Source of the DNA: Dehalococcoidia bacterium
GTDB lineage: Bacteria > Chloroflexota > Dehalococcoidia > SpSt-223
Length of the DNA stretch: 64,000 bases
Assembly: GCA_025054935.1 (NCBI GenBank)
Contig: JANWZD010000015.1
Location: 31,880 to 95,879, forward strand
Direction: 5' to 3'
Positions 19,987 to 28,550 of the stretch are shown here, one piece after another. Position 1 is the first letter of the stretch, and each line of letters opens with the position of its first letter. The notes under the pieces were generated by a model that was given only the letters and a program-made list of their open reading frames with translations, had not been told where the DNA came from and searched no databases. A program made the position numbers and the translations under genes.

Positions 19987-21057
19987 ATGGAGGTGGCGCT
20001 CGTCGGTCAGCCGGGATTGCTCATTCCGCCTGGCCCTGCCGGCTGGTGGAACAGCGCGCACGTCTCGGGGCCGAATGTCATTCGTGAGGACGATGGGAGC
20101 TGGCGGCTCTATGCCTATGGGCGTGACCCGGAGTTCGACCCGCTGGTGCCGATGCTCTCTGGCCGTACCGGCGTGGCGACCTCCGCTGACGGGATTCACT
20201 GGGAATGGGTCTGGGGGCCGCGAAGCCTCGGCTCGGTGCTCGAGCCGAGCGCTGACCCGACGCGTTTTGACTCGGCGTTCGCGGGCGTCTCGGATGTCCA
20301 GAAGGTCGATGGGCTGTATTGGCTCTGGTATCAGGGGGGTGACCAAGCGATCGTTGAATACGGGCCGGTCCGCGCCCGCGGCCTTCGGATGCGGGTCGGC
20401 GCCGCCGTTTCGCGCGACGGCGTGCACTTCGTCAAGCTGGACGGACCGTTTCGCGGCGCGCTCTTCGATGTTGGCGAGCCGGGCGCGTGGGACTCGCTTT
20501 TCGTTTCCCAAGCGAAGGTGCTGCGCGAGCCCGACGGGTCCTGGAAGCTGTACTACCATGCCTTGGAGGGAAATCAGGGGTCGCGTATCGGTCTCGCCGT
20601 CTCCGGCGATGGGCTGCGCTGGGAGCGCGTCGGCAAGATCTTGGGGCCCGGCGCAGAGGGCGATTTCGACGAGCGCGGTGTCAGCAGCCGCTGCATCCTG
20701 AAGATCGACGGCGTGTACGTCATGTTCTACGAGGGAAGCAACCGAGACTCCTACTACGGCATCGGCCTTGCGACTTCGCCCGACGGGATCCGATGGACAA
20801 AAGAGCGGGGCGATGAGCCGGGCGGCGCCGTCTTTCTCCACGCGCCGAGAGGCTCCGGGCGCTGGGATTCGCGCGCGGTTGGCACGCCCTGCGTCGTCCC
20901 CGATGGGCAAGGCGGCTACCGGATGTACTACGTCGGCGCGCATGAGGTTGCAGTGCGCGACCCCTCCAAAGGAGATACCTCGTCGCTTCACGCCATCGGG
21001 CTTGCTCTCAGCGACGGCGCGAATATCCGCCGCTGGCGGCGGTGGAATGAGGAGTAG
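19987..21057 (+). CDS. Five-bladed beta-propeller protein (GH32/GH43/GH68-like fold)
   Basis: 356 residues, ATG 19987 with AAAGGAG 8 nt upstream. There is no signal peptide, so it is probably cytoplasmic. Four or five copies of a blade signature recur: GVATSADGIHWEWV, GAAVSRDGVHFVKL, GLAVSGDGLRWERV and GLATSPDGIRWTKE, each preceded by a W-x-L-Y/M-Y strand such as SWRLYAYG, SWKLYYHA, VYVMFYEG and GYRMYYVG. This is the pattern of the five-bladed glycosidase propellers (invertase, arabinanase and related). Catalytic acids cannot be assigned with confidence, so glycosidase, phosphorylase or a non-enzymatic propeller are all possible. It is divergent from pdhA and convergent with selD; no sugar genes lie nearby. 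Confidence 0.72.
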   Translation: MEVALVGQPGLLIPPGPAGWWNSAHVSGPNVIREDDGSWRLYAYGRDPEFDPLVPMLSGRTGVATSADGIHWEWVWGPRSLGSVLEPSADPTRFDSAFAGVSDVQKVDGLYWLWYQGGDQAIVEYGPVRARGLRMRVGAAVSRDGVHFVKLDGPFRGALFDVGEPGAWDSLFVSQAKVLREPDGSWKLYYHALEGNQGSRIGLAVSGDGLRWERVGKILGPGAEGDFDERGVSSRCILKIDGVYVMFYEGSNRDSYYGIGLATSPDGIRWTKERGDEPGGAVFLHAPRGSGRWDSRAVGTPCVVPDGQGGYRMYYVGAHEVAVRDPSKGDTSSLHAIGLALSDGANIRRWRRWNEE

Positions 21058-21073
21058 CCGGCAGACGAGGCGC

Positions 21074-22120
21074 TCACCGGACGACGTCGATCCCGCTGCC
21101 GCTGACAATCTCGCCGATGCGGGCGACTGCTGGCGTCTCTGCTGCAAGCAGCGCCGCTTCGAGCGCCTCGGCGCGCTCGGCCGGGATGGCGATCAGCAAG
21201 CCGCCGGAGGTCTGGGCGTCTGCGAGCAGCAGCCGTTCGACATCGTCGAACGCGCCGTGCCAGCGCACCAGCGGAGCGGCCGCCTCGAGGTTGCGCCGGG
21301 TGCCGCCCGGAATGGCGCCCGCTTCGGCGAGGAGGCGCGCTGCCGGCAGCCAAGGGAGTGCCTCGGCGTCGATGCGCGCCCCAACCCCGGAAGCGGTCGT
21401 CATCTCCAGCAGATGGCCAAGCAGGCCATAGCCCGTGATGTCGGTGGCGGCGCTTGGACCTACGCGGAGCATCGCCTCGCTCGCGCCACGATTGAGCGTC
21501 GTCATCGCTGTCACCGCGGCGCGCACCGCCTCCTCGGGGGCGATCCCGCGCTTGATCGCGGTGGCGATGATCCCGGTGCCGAGTGGCTTGGTAAGGAAGA
21601 GAACATCGCCGGGGCGCGCGCCGACGTTGCGGACGATCCGCGCCGGGTGGATGACCCCCGTAACGGCGAGGCCGTACTTCGGCTCAGCATCATCGATGCT
21701 GTGGCCGCCGATGATCGGGCAGCCTGCTTCGCTCGCCTTGTCGATCCCGCCGCGGACGATCTCGGCGAGCAGCCCGGTGGGCAGCAGGTCACGCGGAAAG
21801 GCGACGATCGCCAAGGCGAAGAGCGGCCGTCCGCCCATCGCGTACACATCCGAGAGCGCATTCGCCGCGGCAATCTGCCCGAAGATGTAGGGATCGTCGA
21901 CGATAGGCGTGAAGAAGTCGACGGTCGCAACAAGCGCCGTCTCGTCGCTCAGCCGGTAGACGGCCGCGTCATCGCGAGTCTCCGTTCCGACCAGCACATT
22001 TGGGTCGCCGAGAGGAGGCAAATGGCGCAGCACCTGCGCCAGCTCGGTCGCGCCGAGCTTGCACGCTCACCCAGCGCCGTGGCTCAAGCTCGTCAGCCGC
22101 ACGATCTCGTGGGGGTCCAT
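21074..22120 (-). CDS. selD: Selenide, water dikinase, selenocysteine-containing (in-frame UGA)
   Basis: 348 residues when the UGA at 22069-22067 is read as selenocysteine. ATG 22120 has GGAGAG 5 nt upstream, and the N-terminus MDPHEIVRLTSLSHGAG is followed by U18, then ACKLGATEL. This is the SelD active-site motif (usually SxGxGC-x-C-K), with Sec where cysteine is common and with C20 and the catalytic K21 kept. Reading from the GTG after the UGA would lose the ATP-binding N-terminus. Later marks are DFFTPIVDDPYIFGQIAAAN, GGHSIDDAEPKYGLAVTG and TDITGYGLLGHLLEM. The enzyme makes selenophosphate from selenide and ATP. Sec in SelD is known in some bacteria, archaea and animals. A hairpin follows the UGA at once. 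Confidence 0.9.
22036..22066 (-). promoter_or_regulatory. Putative bacterial SECIS hairpin of selD
   Basis: Directly after the UGA (22069-22067) the minus strand can fold AGCTCGG (22059-22053) with CCGAGCT (22047-22041), a perfect 7-bp stem around the loop CGCGA. An outer GCG/CGC pair (22066-22064 with 22038-22036) may extend it across a small internal loop. A G lies among the first two loop bases, as in known bacterial SECIS elements. The loop starts about 14 nt after the UGA, slightly closer than usual. Confidence 0.65.
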
Positions 22121-22136
22121 CGGGCTCTCCACCGCG

Positions 22137-22145
22137 ATTATCTCA
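22137..22145 (-). promoter_or_regulatory. Extended -10 promoter candidate for selD
   Basis: Minus-strand TGA-GATAAT, the TGn extension with a five-of-six -10 hexamer, 16 nt before the ATG at 22120. This predicts a very short leader holding little more than the GGAGAG ribosome-binding site. It also supports translation starting upstream of the UGA. Confidence 0.42.
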
Positions 22146-22218
22146 GGTTGTGTCCTGCCCCGGCGACTAGACTTCAGTCAACGCTCGCGGACTGGCGCTT
22201 CTCGCAAGGAGGGAGACG

Positions 22219-23034
22219 ATGGCGCGCTCGATCTGCATGACGTGCGGCGTGCAGTATCCCGAGTCGGAGACGCCTCCAACGCGGTGCTTGATCTGCGATG
22301 AGGAACGCCAGTATGTCGGCTGGAATGGCCAGCAGTGGACGACCCTCGAAGCGATGCGGGCGGAGGGCTATCGCAATCAGATCCGGCAGGAAGAGCCGAA
22401 CCTCTGGAGCATCCAGACGGCCCCCGCTTTCGCCATCGGCCAGCGCGCCTTTCTCGTCCAGACGCCTGAAGGAAATTTGCTCTGGGACTGCGTCACCTTT
22501 ATCGACGACGAGACGATCGAGACCGTGCGCCGGCTCGGCGGAGTGCGCGCAATCGCTGTCTCCCACCCCCATTACTATTCGGCGATTGTCGAATGGAGCG
22601 AGGCGTTCGACAATGCTCCGATCTTCATCCACGCGGCTGATGCGCAGTGGGTGGTTCACCGCTCGCCGGCGCTCTCGCTCTTCTCCGAGGAGACGAAACC
22701 GCTCTTCGGCGGACTGACACTCGTGCGGCTTGGCGGTCACTTCGAGGGCGGGATCGTCGCCCACTGGCCAGCGGGTGCGGACGGGCGCGGGGTTGTGCTC
22801 AGCGGCGACATCATTCAGGTGGTGATGGACCGCCGCTGGGTCAGCTTCATGTACAGCTATCCGAACCTCATCCCGCTGTCTGAAGCAGAAGTGCGCCGGC
22901 TGGTCGAGCGGATCCGCCCCTTCCGCTACGACCGGATCTGGGGCGCGTTTGCCGGCCGGCAGGTGATGGAGGACGCCGCCAACGCCGTTGAGCGGTCGGC
23001 GCGCCGTTACCTTGAGCGGTTGCGCGCCCCTTGA
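22219..23034 (+). CDS. Zinc-ribbon plus metallo-beta-lactamase-fold protein
   Basis: 271 residues, ATG 22219 with AAGGAGGGAG upstream. The first 30 residues form a small zinc ribbon: CMTCGVQYP and CLICDEE give two CxxC knuckles (C6/C9 and C23/C26). The rest is an MBL-fold hydrolase: AIAVSHPHYYSAIVEWSEAF stands where HxHxDH is expected and keeps the two leading histidines but has YS instead of DH; further candidate ligands are the histidine in LRLGGHFEGG and the aspartate in VVLSGDIIQV. The metal site may therefore hold one ion. Function unknown. It is divergent from selD and 75 nt before the CDGSH-Rieske gene, so it may belong to that cluster. Confidence 0.78.
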   Translation: MARSICMTCGVQYPESETPPTRCLICDEERQYVGWNGQQWTTLEAMRAEGYRNQIRQEEPNLWSIQTAPAFAIGQRAFLVQTPEGNLLWDCVTFIDDETIETVRRLGGVRAIAVSHPHYYSAIVEWSEAFDNAPIFIHAADAQWVVHRSPALSLFSEETKPLFGGLTLVRLGGHFEGGIVAHWPAGADGRGVVLSGDIIQVVMDRRWVSFMYSYPNLIPLSEAEVRRLVERIRPFRYDRIWGAFAGRQVMEDAANAVERSARRYLERLRAP

Positions 23035-23109
23035 GCTTTACAGCACAAGCGCATTGGCGACACAATACTTCCGCTGCGACGCAGCAGTCCTTAGGTTGGA
23101 GAGAGCCCA

Positions 23110-23652
23110 GTGAGTGAGCCCGCGACTATCACCCCGCTGAACAACGGCCCCTACCGTGTCTCCGGCACCTTCACGGTCACGATGCCGAGCGGCAAAGTGA
23201 TCAAGCAGGATGGAACGGCGTTTCTCTGTCGCTGTGGGCAGTCGAGCAACAAGCCGTTTTGCGACGGGACGCACGCCAAGGTCGGCTTCACTGCCGAGGA
23301 GGCGACCGAGGAGCCGTCAAGACCGAGCGGCGACGGCTTTGTCGCCGTCGCCGACGAGTCAGCAATCAAGGAAGGGGACGTCGTCGAGGTGACGGTGAAC
23401 GACCAGCCGGTCGCGCTGGCGCGTGTCGGCGGTCATCTCTACGCGGTCTCGGCGATCTGCACCCATCAGCACGCCAACCTCTGCGACGGCACCCTCGACG
23501 GACAGCTTCTGATCTGCCCGCTGCATGGGGGCGGCTTCAACGTGCGGACCGGCCAGGCGGTTCTGGTGCCGCCGACCGAACCGCTCGCGACGTATGAGGT
23601 GCGCGTCGAGGGGGGGAAGGTGCTCGTCTCAATCCAGCCGCGCTCGAGGTAG
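23110..23652 (+). CDS. CDGSH iron-sulfur domain fused to Rieske-type ferredoxin
   Basis: 180 residues from GTG 23110, with GGAGAG upstream. The N-terminal domain is a CDGSH 2Fe-2S module: C40, C42, C51 and H55 in CRCGQSSNKPFCDGTH match the C-x-C-(x8)-C-x3-H pattern. The C-terminal domain (about 76-176) is a Rieske ferredoxin: C117 and H119 in CTHQH, C136 and H139 in CPLHGG, the four [2Fe-2S] ligands. No signal peptide, so a soluble cytoplasmic electron carrier. A FAD-dependent reductase begins 3 nt after the stop, the classic partner for a Rieske ferredoxin. The combined CDGSH-Rieske architecture suggests two clusters in series within one chain. The terminal oxygenase is not evident; the luciferase-like gene downstream does not need a Rieske donor. 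Confidence 0.9.
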   Translation: MSEPATITPLNNGPYRVSGTFTVTMPSGKVIKQDGTAFLCRCGQSSNKPFCDGTHAKVGFTAEEATEEPSRPSGDGFVAVADESAIKEGDVVEVTVNDQPVALARVGGHLYAVSAICTHQHANLCDGTLDGQLLICPLHGGGFNVRTGQAVLVPPTEPLATYEVRVEGGKVLVSIQPRSR

Positions 23653-23655
23653 CGG

Positions 23656-24876
23656 GTGGAGACGATCGTCGTTGTGGGCGCAAACCTCGCGGGCGGACGC
23701 GCGGTCGAGACGCTGCGCGGGGAAGGCTTCGACGGACGGGTCGTCCTCATCGGCGCCGAGCGCGATCGCCCCTACGAGCGGCCGCCGCTCTCGAAGGAGT
23801 ACCTCGCGGGGGCGAAGGAGCGGAGCGCGCTGTTCCTTCGCCCCGCGCATTACTACCAAGACGAGCGGATCGAACTGATCCTAGGGGTGCGTGCCGAACG
23901 GCTCGATGCCCGCGAGAAAACGGTATATCTCGCCGATGGCCGCGCCGTTCCCTACGACAAGCTGCTGATCGCGACCGGCGCGGCCCCGCGCCGACTGAAC
24001 GTGCCGGGCGCAGACCTCCCGAACATCTTCGTTCTTCGAACTATTGCTGATGCCGATGCGATCCGGTTGGCGCTCCGGCCGGGTGCCCGCGTTGTCGTCG
24101 TGGGAGCAGGGTTCATCGGGATGGAGACGGCGGCGACTTGCCGACAGCTCGGTGCGGCGGTGACGGTCGTCGAGCCGCTGTCGGCACCGCTTGCGGCGGC
24201 GCTTCCCCGCGCTATCGGCGAGCAGCTAGCAGCGATCCACCGTGCTGCAGGCGTCCAGTTTCGGTTTGGCGAGAAGGTGGTCGGGTTTCGCGGGCACGGC
24301 CGCGTCGAGCAGGCACTTACCGACGCTGGAGCGGCGCTCGACTGCGACCTTGCGGTCGTCGGGGTCGGCGTCGTTCCGGAAGACCGATGGCTCGAGGGCG
24401 CAGGGATCGCGCGCCAGAACGGCATCCTCGTCGACGAGTTCTGCCGGACGAGCATGCCGGATGTCTGGGCGGCGGGGGATGTCGCGAACTTCTGGCATCC
24501 AGGATTGCGGCGGCGCCTTCGCGTCGAGCATTATGAGAACGCCCAGCAGCAGGGGGTGCACGCCGCCCAATCGATGCTCGGCAAGGGCGTGCCCTACGCG
24601 CCGCTGCTCTCCTTCTGGTCGGACCAGTACGACCGCAACCTGCAGCTTGTCGGTCATCCTGAGCCGGAGGATCAGCTCGTCTGGCGCGGCCGCCCGCCGC
24701 ACGAGCCGTGGGCGGTCTTCTTCCTTCGCGACGGCCGGCTCGCCGCCGCCTTGACGGTCAACATGGTGCGCGAGCAGGTCGCGGCCCGTCAGCTTATCCG
24801 GAAGGGCGTTGCTGTCGACCCGGCAGCGCTTGCCGATCCCGCCACTGACCTCCGTGCTCTCGCCCGCTCGCTCTAA
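23656..24876 (+). CDS. FAD-dependent NAD(P)H:ferredoxin reductase
   Basis: 406 residues from GTG 23656, which follows the Rieske stop by 3 nt. Two Rossmann motifs are clear: the FAD motif VVGANLAGGRAVETL near the start and the NAD(P) motif VVVGAGFIGMETA at about 155. The second FAD contact is MPDVWAAGDVANF at about 273. PYERPPLSKEYLAG is typical of rubredoxin, putidaredoxin and BphA4-type reductases. The C-terminal domain ends in a basic helix. It should pass electrons from NAD(P)H to the CDGSH-Rieske protein encoded just upstream. Tight spacing implies co-translation. Confidence 0.93.
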   Translation: METIVVVGANLAGGRAVETLRGEGFDGRVVLIGAERDRPYERPPLSKEYLAGAKERSALFLRPAHYYQDERIELILGVRAERLDAREKTVYLADGRAVPYDKLLIATGAAPRRLNVPGADLPNIFVLRTIADADAIRLALRPGARVVVVGAGFIGMETAATCRQLGAAVTVVEPLSAPLAAALPRAIGEQLAAIHRAAGVQFRFGEKVVGFRGHGRVEQALTDAGAALDCDLAVVGVGVVPEDRWLEGAGIARQNGILVDEFCRTSMPDVWAAGDVANFWHPGLRRRLRVEHYENAQQQGVHAAQSMLGKGVPYAPLLSFWSDQYDRNLQLVGHPEPEDQLVWRGRPPHEPWAVFFLRDGRLAAALTVNMVREQVAARQLIRKGVAVDPAALADPATDLRALARSL

Positions 24877-24890
24877 CGTTCGGAGGATCG

Positions 24891-25775
24891 ATGTCCCACC
24901 CCGCTCAGCAGCTTCGCTTTGGCGTTAATCTCTCTACCTCGGCGACGGCTGGTGCCGACCCCGCGCGCGACGCCGTCCTTGCCGAACAGCTCGGCTTCGA
25001 CCTCATCGCCTGCTCCGACCATCTCCACACCGCGTATCCGAACTTCGAGACGTGGACATTCCTAACGTGGGTCGCTGCCCAGACACGCCGGGTGATGATC
25101 CTCTCCAACGTGCTCGGCCTGCCCTATCGCCCGCCGGCGGTAATCGCCAAGATGGCGGAGTCGCTCCACCGGCTGTCGGGCGGCCGGATGATCTTGGGGC
25201 TTGGCGCTGGGGCGGTCGATGCTGAATTCGCCGCCTTCGGGCTGCCGGTGCGCTCGCCTGGCGAGAAGGTCGCCGCCCTCGAGGAGGCGCTCGACATCAT
25301 TCAGGCGCTCTGGCGGGAGCCGAACGTCCGTTTCGCCGGGCGCCACTATGCGGTCGATGGCGCGACGATCACGCCCCGGCCGACAAGCGCGATCCCGATC
25401 TGGCTGGGGACGTATGGACCGAAGGCGGTGCGTCTAGCGGCTGAGCGCGCCGACGGCTGGGTGCCTTCTATGCCCTATCTGCCGCTTGCCAAAGCAGTCG
25501 AGAGACGGGCGCAGCTGCGCGAGGCGGCTGCTGCCGCCGGGCGGGACCCGGACGCGCTCACCTGCGCCTACAACATCACGGTTGGAGTGGGGCGCTTCAC
25601 GCCGCGCGGCGAGACGATCGCCGGCGAGCCGCCGGAGGTTGCCGCCCGGCTTGCAGAGGTCGTCCGAGCAGGGTTCACCTTCCCCATCTTCTGGATCGTC
25701 GGCGATCAGCGGACCGGAATGGAGCGTCTGGCCGGCGAGGTGCTCCCCCGCGTGCGCGAGCTGGTCGGCGGCTGA
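24891..25775 (+). CDS. LLM-class F420/FMN-dependent oxidoreductase
   Basis: 294 residues, ATG 24891 with GGAGGATCG upstream. It is a complete luciferase-like TIM barrel: AVLAEQLGFDLIACSDHL near the N-terminus, FLTWVAAQTRRVMILSNVL, then MAESLHRLSGGRMILGLGAG, a core cofactor-binding segment, and TPRPTSAIPIWLGTYGPKAV with the ADGWVPSM motif near the C-terminal third. These marks are shared by F420-dependent reductases and FMN monooxygenases. The partner (F420 or FMN) cannot be told from sequence alone. It is 14 nt after the ferredoxin reductase, so it is probably in the same operon. Confidence 0.9.
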   Translation: MSHPAQQLRFGVNLSTSATAGADPARDAVLAEQLGFDLIACSDHLHTAYPNFETWTFLTWVAAQTRRVMILSNVLGLPYRPPAVIAKMAESLHRLSGGRMILGLGAGAVDAEFAAFGLPVRSPGEKVAALEEALDIIQALWREPNVRFAGRHYAVDGATITPRPTSAIPIWLGTYGPKAVRLAAERADGWVPSMPYLPLAKAVERRAQLREAAAAAGRDPDALTCAYNITVGVGRFTPRGETIAGEPPEVAARLAEVVRAGFTFPIFWIVGDQRTGMERLAGEVLPRVRELVGG

Positions 25776-26117
25776 TCGCGCAGGAGTCATGCTGCGGCGC
25801 TCCCGCTGATCGCGGCCGCAGCCCCGTCCATTGCGAGTCCGTCCGCGGCGATGCCGACGCCCATCCCAACCGGCGACGCCGCCGCACCGGTGAGGCCGAA
25901 GCCGGCAAGGAACGGGCTGGCGACCCCCGCTGCCATCGCGTCGCCCGCCCCGGTTCCGACGAGCATCCCAGGGCACCACGCTCCCACCGCGCCGGCGACA
26001 GTCGCGCCGACCCGCCGCAGCCTCTCCGTGACGACGAGGGAAGGCGCAGGACGATCCGCTGGGCGATGCTGACGGCCCTCCCCTCGATCAGGACTGCCAG
26101 CCCGCCGCACGCAGGTG
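25776..26117. other. Intergenic sequence upstream of a decayed gene
   Basis: Both strands have short frames rich in Ala, Pro and Gly with no ribosome-binding site or recognisable domain. It probably belongs to the same decayed region as the propeller remnant next to it. Confidence 0.4.
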
Positions 26118-26280
26118 CAGGCGACGATGGCGGTCGGGGACGGGCCCAACGGCATCGCCGTCGACCCAGTCGCGACCATCGTCGACGCCATGGTCAGTGT
26201 CATCAACGGCGCGACCGGTGCCATCATCGGCCAGCCCGCCGTCGGCAACAGCCCGTTCGGGGGCGCCTCCTTGCCGAGAA
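26118..26280 (+). pseudogene. Remnant of a YVTN/NHL-type beta-propeller surface protein
   Basis: The plus strand reads QATMAVGDGPNGIAVDP, then VDAMVSVINGATGAIIG, then a PAVGNSPFGGASLP stretch. These are neighbouring pieces of a 40-odd-residue YVTN beta-propeller repeat, whose usual form has AVGNGPxGIAVDP and TVSVINGATxxVIGTIPVGNSPFGVAV. The segment between the two parts is shorter than normal, the repeat then leaves frame, and no start codon or further intact repeats are found. Downstream to about 26500, unlinked frames continue without a clear domain. I read this as a degraded gene. Confidence 0.5.
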
Positions 26281-26872
26281 TGCCCTACGCCGCAGTCAGT
26301 TGCCGAGTGGAGGGGCGCCAGCCGGACAAGCCTGCACGTCGGTCCCGCAACGCTCGTCATGCAACTGAACCGCGGTGATCTCTGGATGACCGCCTCGAGC
26401 GTCCAGGTCACGCGCCAGAACCCCGGCGGTCAGCAGTCGACCGCGTTCAGCAACGCGATCGTTCAACCGACGGTGACCGCGCTCCCAAAATCCTGCGCCG
26501 CAGATTGCCGGGTTCCAGCCGCCAAGCGCGCCGGTCGAGCCGGGAGGAGCGCATCTCGTCATGAGTTGACGGAGTGCCGCGCTAGGCCCGCTATTTCGGC
26601 GGTTCGGCGGGAGGAAACTGAGTGTCACGCTCATTCCTAGCGACCTAAGCGCTCCCGACACCATCGACGTGCAGGCGAGTACTCCTGCGCCTGGCGGCAG
26701 CCCGTCGAACGCTACTCTCTAACTGGTCGTGGCCGTTCCATAGGGCTCCTTTGCGCCGAGCGTGCCCAGCTTCGTCGCGCTTGGCGCCGAGGAAGAGAGC
26801 GGAAAAGGTATACATTCTGCGTGGATTCAGGCAAGATCACGCCCACAACCTGTCGCGAAGGAGGCTGTGTCC
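26281..26872. other. Non-coding or decayed stretch before the second solute-binding gene
   Basis: No intact gene is seen. Short frames at 26281-26640 may be further debris of the propeller gene. A -10-like TATACA lies at 26809-26814 after AGG, 59 nt before the next start codon, and is the most likely promoter core. Confidence 0.4.
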
Positions 26873-28453
26873 ATGGGCCGGAATGGGCTCGCGCTCGCTG
26901 CCTGTGCTGCGCTGATCCTTGCCGCTTGCGCTCCTCCTGCTCCCTCTGCTGCCCCGGCGCCGGGCGGAACGGCGACCGCCGACGAGCAGCGCGACGATCA
27001 GCAGGTCCTCCGCATCGGTGCTGCCGGCCTGATTGCGCACCCGACGCCCTGGTCAACCGGCGGCAACGCCTACATGCTCTGGACCCTGTATGACAACCTC
27101 ATCTCGCTCGGGAAGGACTACACGCCGCGGCCGTCGATCGCCGAACGCTGGGAGCTGCTTCCAGACAACACGACGTGGCGTTTTTTCATCCGGCGCGATA
27201 TGACGTGGCCGAACGGCGAGAAGCTGACGGCTGCCGACGTTGAGTTCACGATGAACCAAGTGATCGAGAAGAATTGGCCCCAGCGTGCGCCGTTTGCCTC
27301 GATCACGGGCGCGCGGCTCGTCGATGAGTACACGGTCGACTTCATCGCGCGGCAGACCGACCAGTCGATCCCGAATGCGAGCCAACAGCTCTGGATTGTC
27401 CCCAAGCGCTATCTTGAACAAGTCGGCGACCGCGAGTTCGTGCTCAGGCCGATGGGGTCCGGACCGTACGAACTGGTGGAGTTTCGCGCAACAGACATCC
27501 TGCGCGTGCGAAAAAAGAGCACGCCGCATCCGTTCCGCCGCGCGATCGCGGATGAGCTGATTATTCGCCAGATCCCCGAGAACTCCCAGGTGGTTGCCGG
27601 GCTGCGAACGGGCGACCTCGATATCGCTTCCTCGCGCAACCTCACGGCCGAACAGGCAGACACGCTCAAGGCGGCGGGCCTCGTTGTCTTGGCGAACCCC
27701 GGCTCGAACATCGCCGGCATCATGCTCCAAGGACGCGCCGAAACGGAGAACACGCCGCTCCGTGACCGGCGGGTGCGCCTTGCGGTCAATTACGCCGTTG
27801 ACCGCGCCTCGATCGCCCGCGCCATCTATCGCGACTACGGCCAACCGACGGGACAGCTGGCGTTTCCGGGGACACTTTACCACGACCCAGCGGTTCCGCC
27901 GTTCCCCTTCGACCCGGCGCGCGCTCGCCAGCTGCTCGCGGAAGCCGGGTATCCGAATGGGTTCAGGCTGCCTTGCGGGATCGACTTCACCCTGTCGATG
28001 ACTCCCTCCGACTTGGTGGTTGCGGTGCAGAGCAACCTGCGTCAGGTGGGCATCGAGGTGGAGGTCAATCAGCTGGAACTGACCGAGTACGTCGACAAAG
28101 CGTATGGCCGGAAGCAGCAGTGCGACATGATGTTCGGCGGCACCGCAGACTTCCTCGGTTTTGGGCCGAGCCGGGTGTTCCAAGGCTGCGGGAAGCCGGC
28201 AGGGGGCGGTCCCGGCACGACGTGGTACTGCAACCCGGAATGGGACCGGCTGATGGACCTTGCCTATGCCGAGCGGGATCTCCAGAAGCGGATCGAGTAT
28301 GCGCGGCAGGCCAACGCTATCCAGCGGCAGGACAGCTACTTGCTCTTCATGCTGAATGCGCCAAGCTTCATCGCCTACTCGCCGAAGATCCGCGGGATGA
28401 ATATTGAACTGTCGTTCATCTACAACTTCGACAGTGTCTACCGGGTGAGATAG
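26873..28453 (+). CDS. ABC transporter solute-binding lipoprotein, family 5 (DppA/OppA-like)
   Basis: 526 residues from ATG 26873, with AAGGAGG 8 nt upstream; the longer frame from 26762 lacks a site and precedes the signal peptide. MGRNGLALAACAALILAAC ends in a good lipobox (LAAC, Cys19), then an Ala/Pro-rich spacer. The SBP_bac_5 fold shows YMLWTLYDNLISLGKDYTPR, KLTAADVEFTMNQVI, GLRTGDLDIASSRNL, NYAVDRASIARAIYRDYGQ and AGYPNGFRL. It is a clear paralogue of the protein at 1508, sharing the same landmarks. No transporter subunits lie nearby. Ligand unknown. Confidence 0.92.
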   Translation: MGRNGLALAACAALILAACAPPAPSAAPAPGGTATADEQRDDQQVLRIGAAGLIAHPTPWSTGGNAYMLWTLYDNLISLGKDYTPRPSIAERWELLPDNTTWRFFIRRDMTWPNGEKLTAADVEFTMNQVIEKNWPQRAPFASITGARLVDEYTVDFIARQTDQSIPNASQQLWIVPKRYLEQVGDREFVLRPMGSGPYELVEFRATDILRVRKKSTPHPFRRAIADELIIRQIPENSQVVAGLRTGDLDIASSRNLTAEQADTLKAAGLVVLANPGSNIAGIMLQGRAETENTPLRDRRVRLAVNYAVDRASIARAIYRDYGQPTGQLAFPGTLYHDPAVPPFPFDPARARQLLAEAGYPNGFRLPCGIDFTLSMTPSDLVVAVQSNLRQVGIEVEVNQLELTEYVDKAYGRKQQCDMMFGGTADFLGFGPSRVFQGCGKPAGGGPGTTWYCNPEWDRLMDLAYAERDLQKRIEYARQANAIQRQDSYLLFMLNAPSFIAYSPKIRGMNIELSFIYNFDSVYRVR

Positions 28454-28550
28454 GACGCAGCCACGCCGTCTCTTGCGGACTGCCCGACGGCAGTGAGACT
28501 GGCGCTGTGCCTGTCAAGCGCGGGGTGAAAGGGGCGGCCGGGATACGGCC

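Noticed and set aside
28479..28494. Perfect hairpin ACTGCC-CGAC-GGCAGT after the second solute-binding gene
   Set aside because: No T run follows, so it does not meet the criteria for a rho-independent terminator; it may still slow exonucleases.
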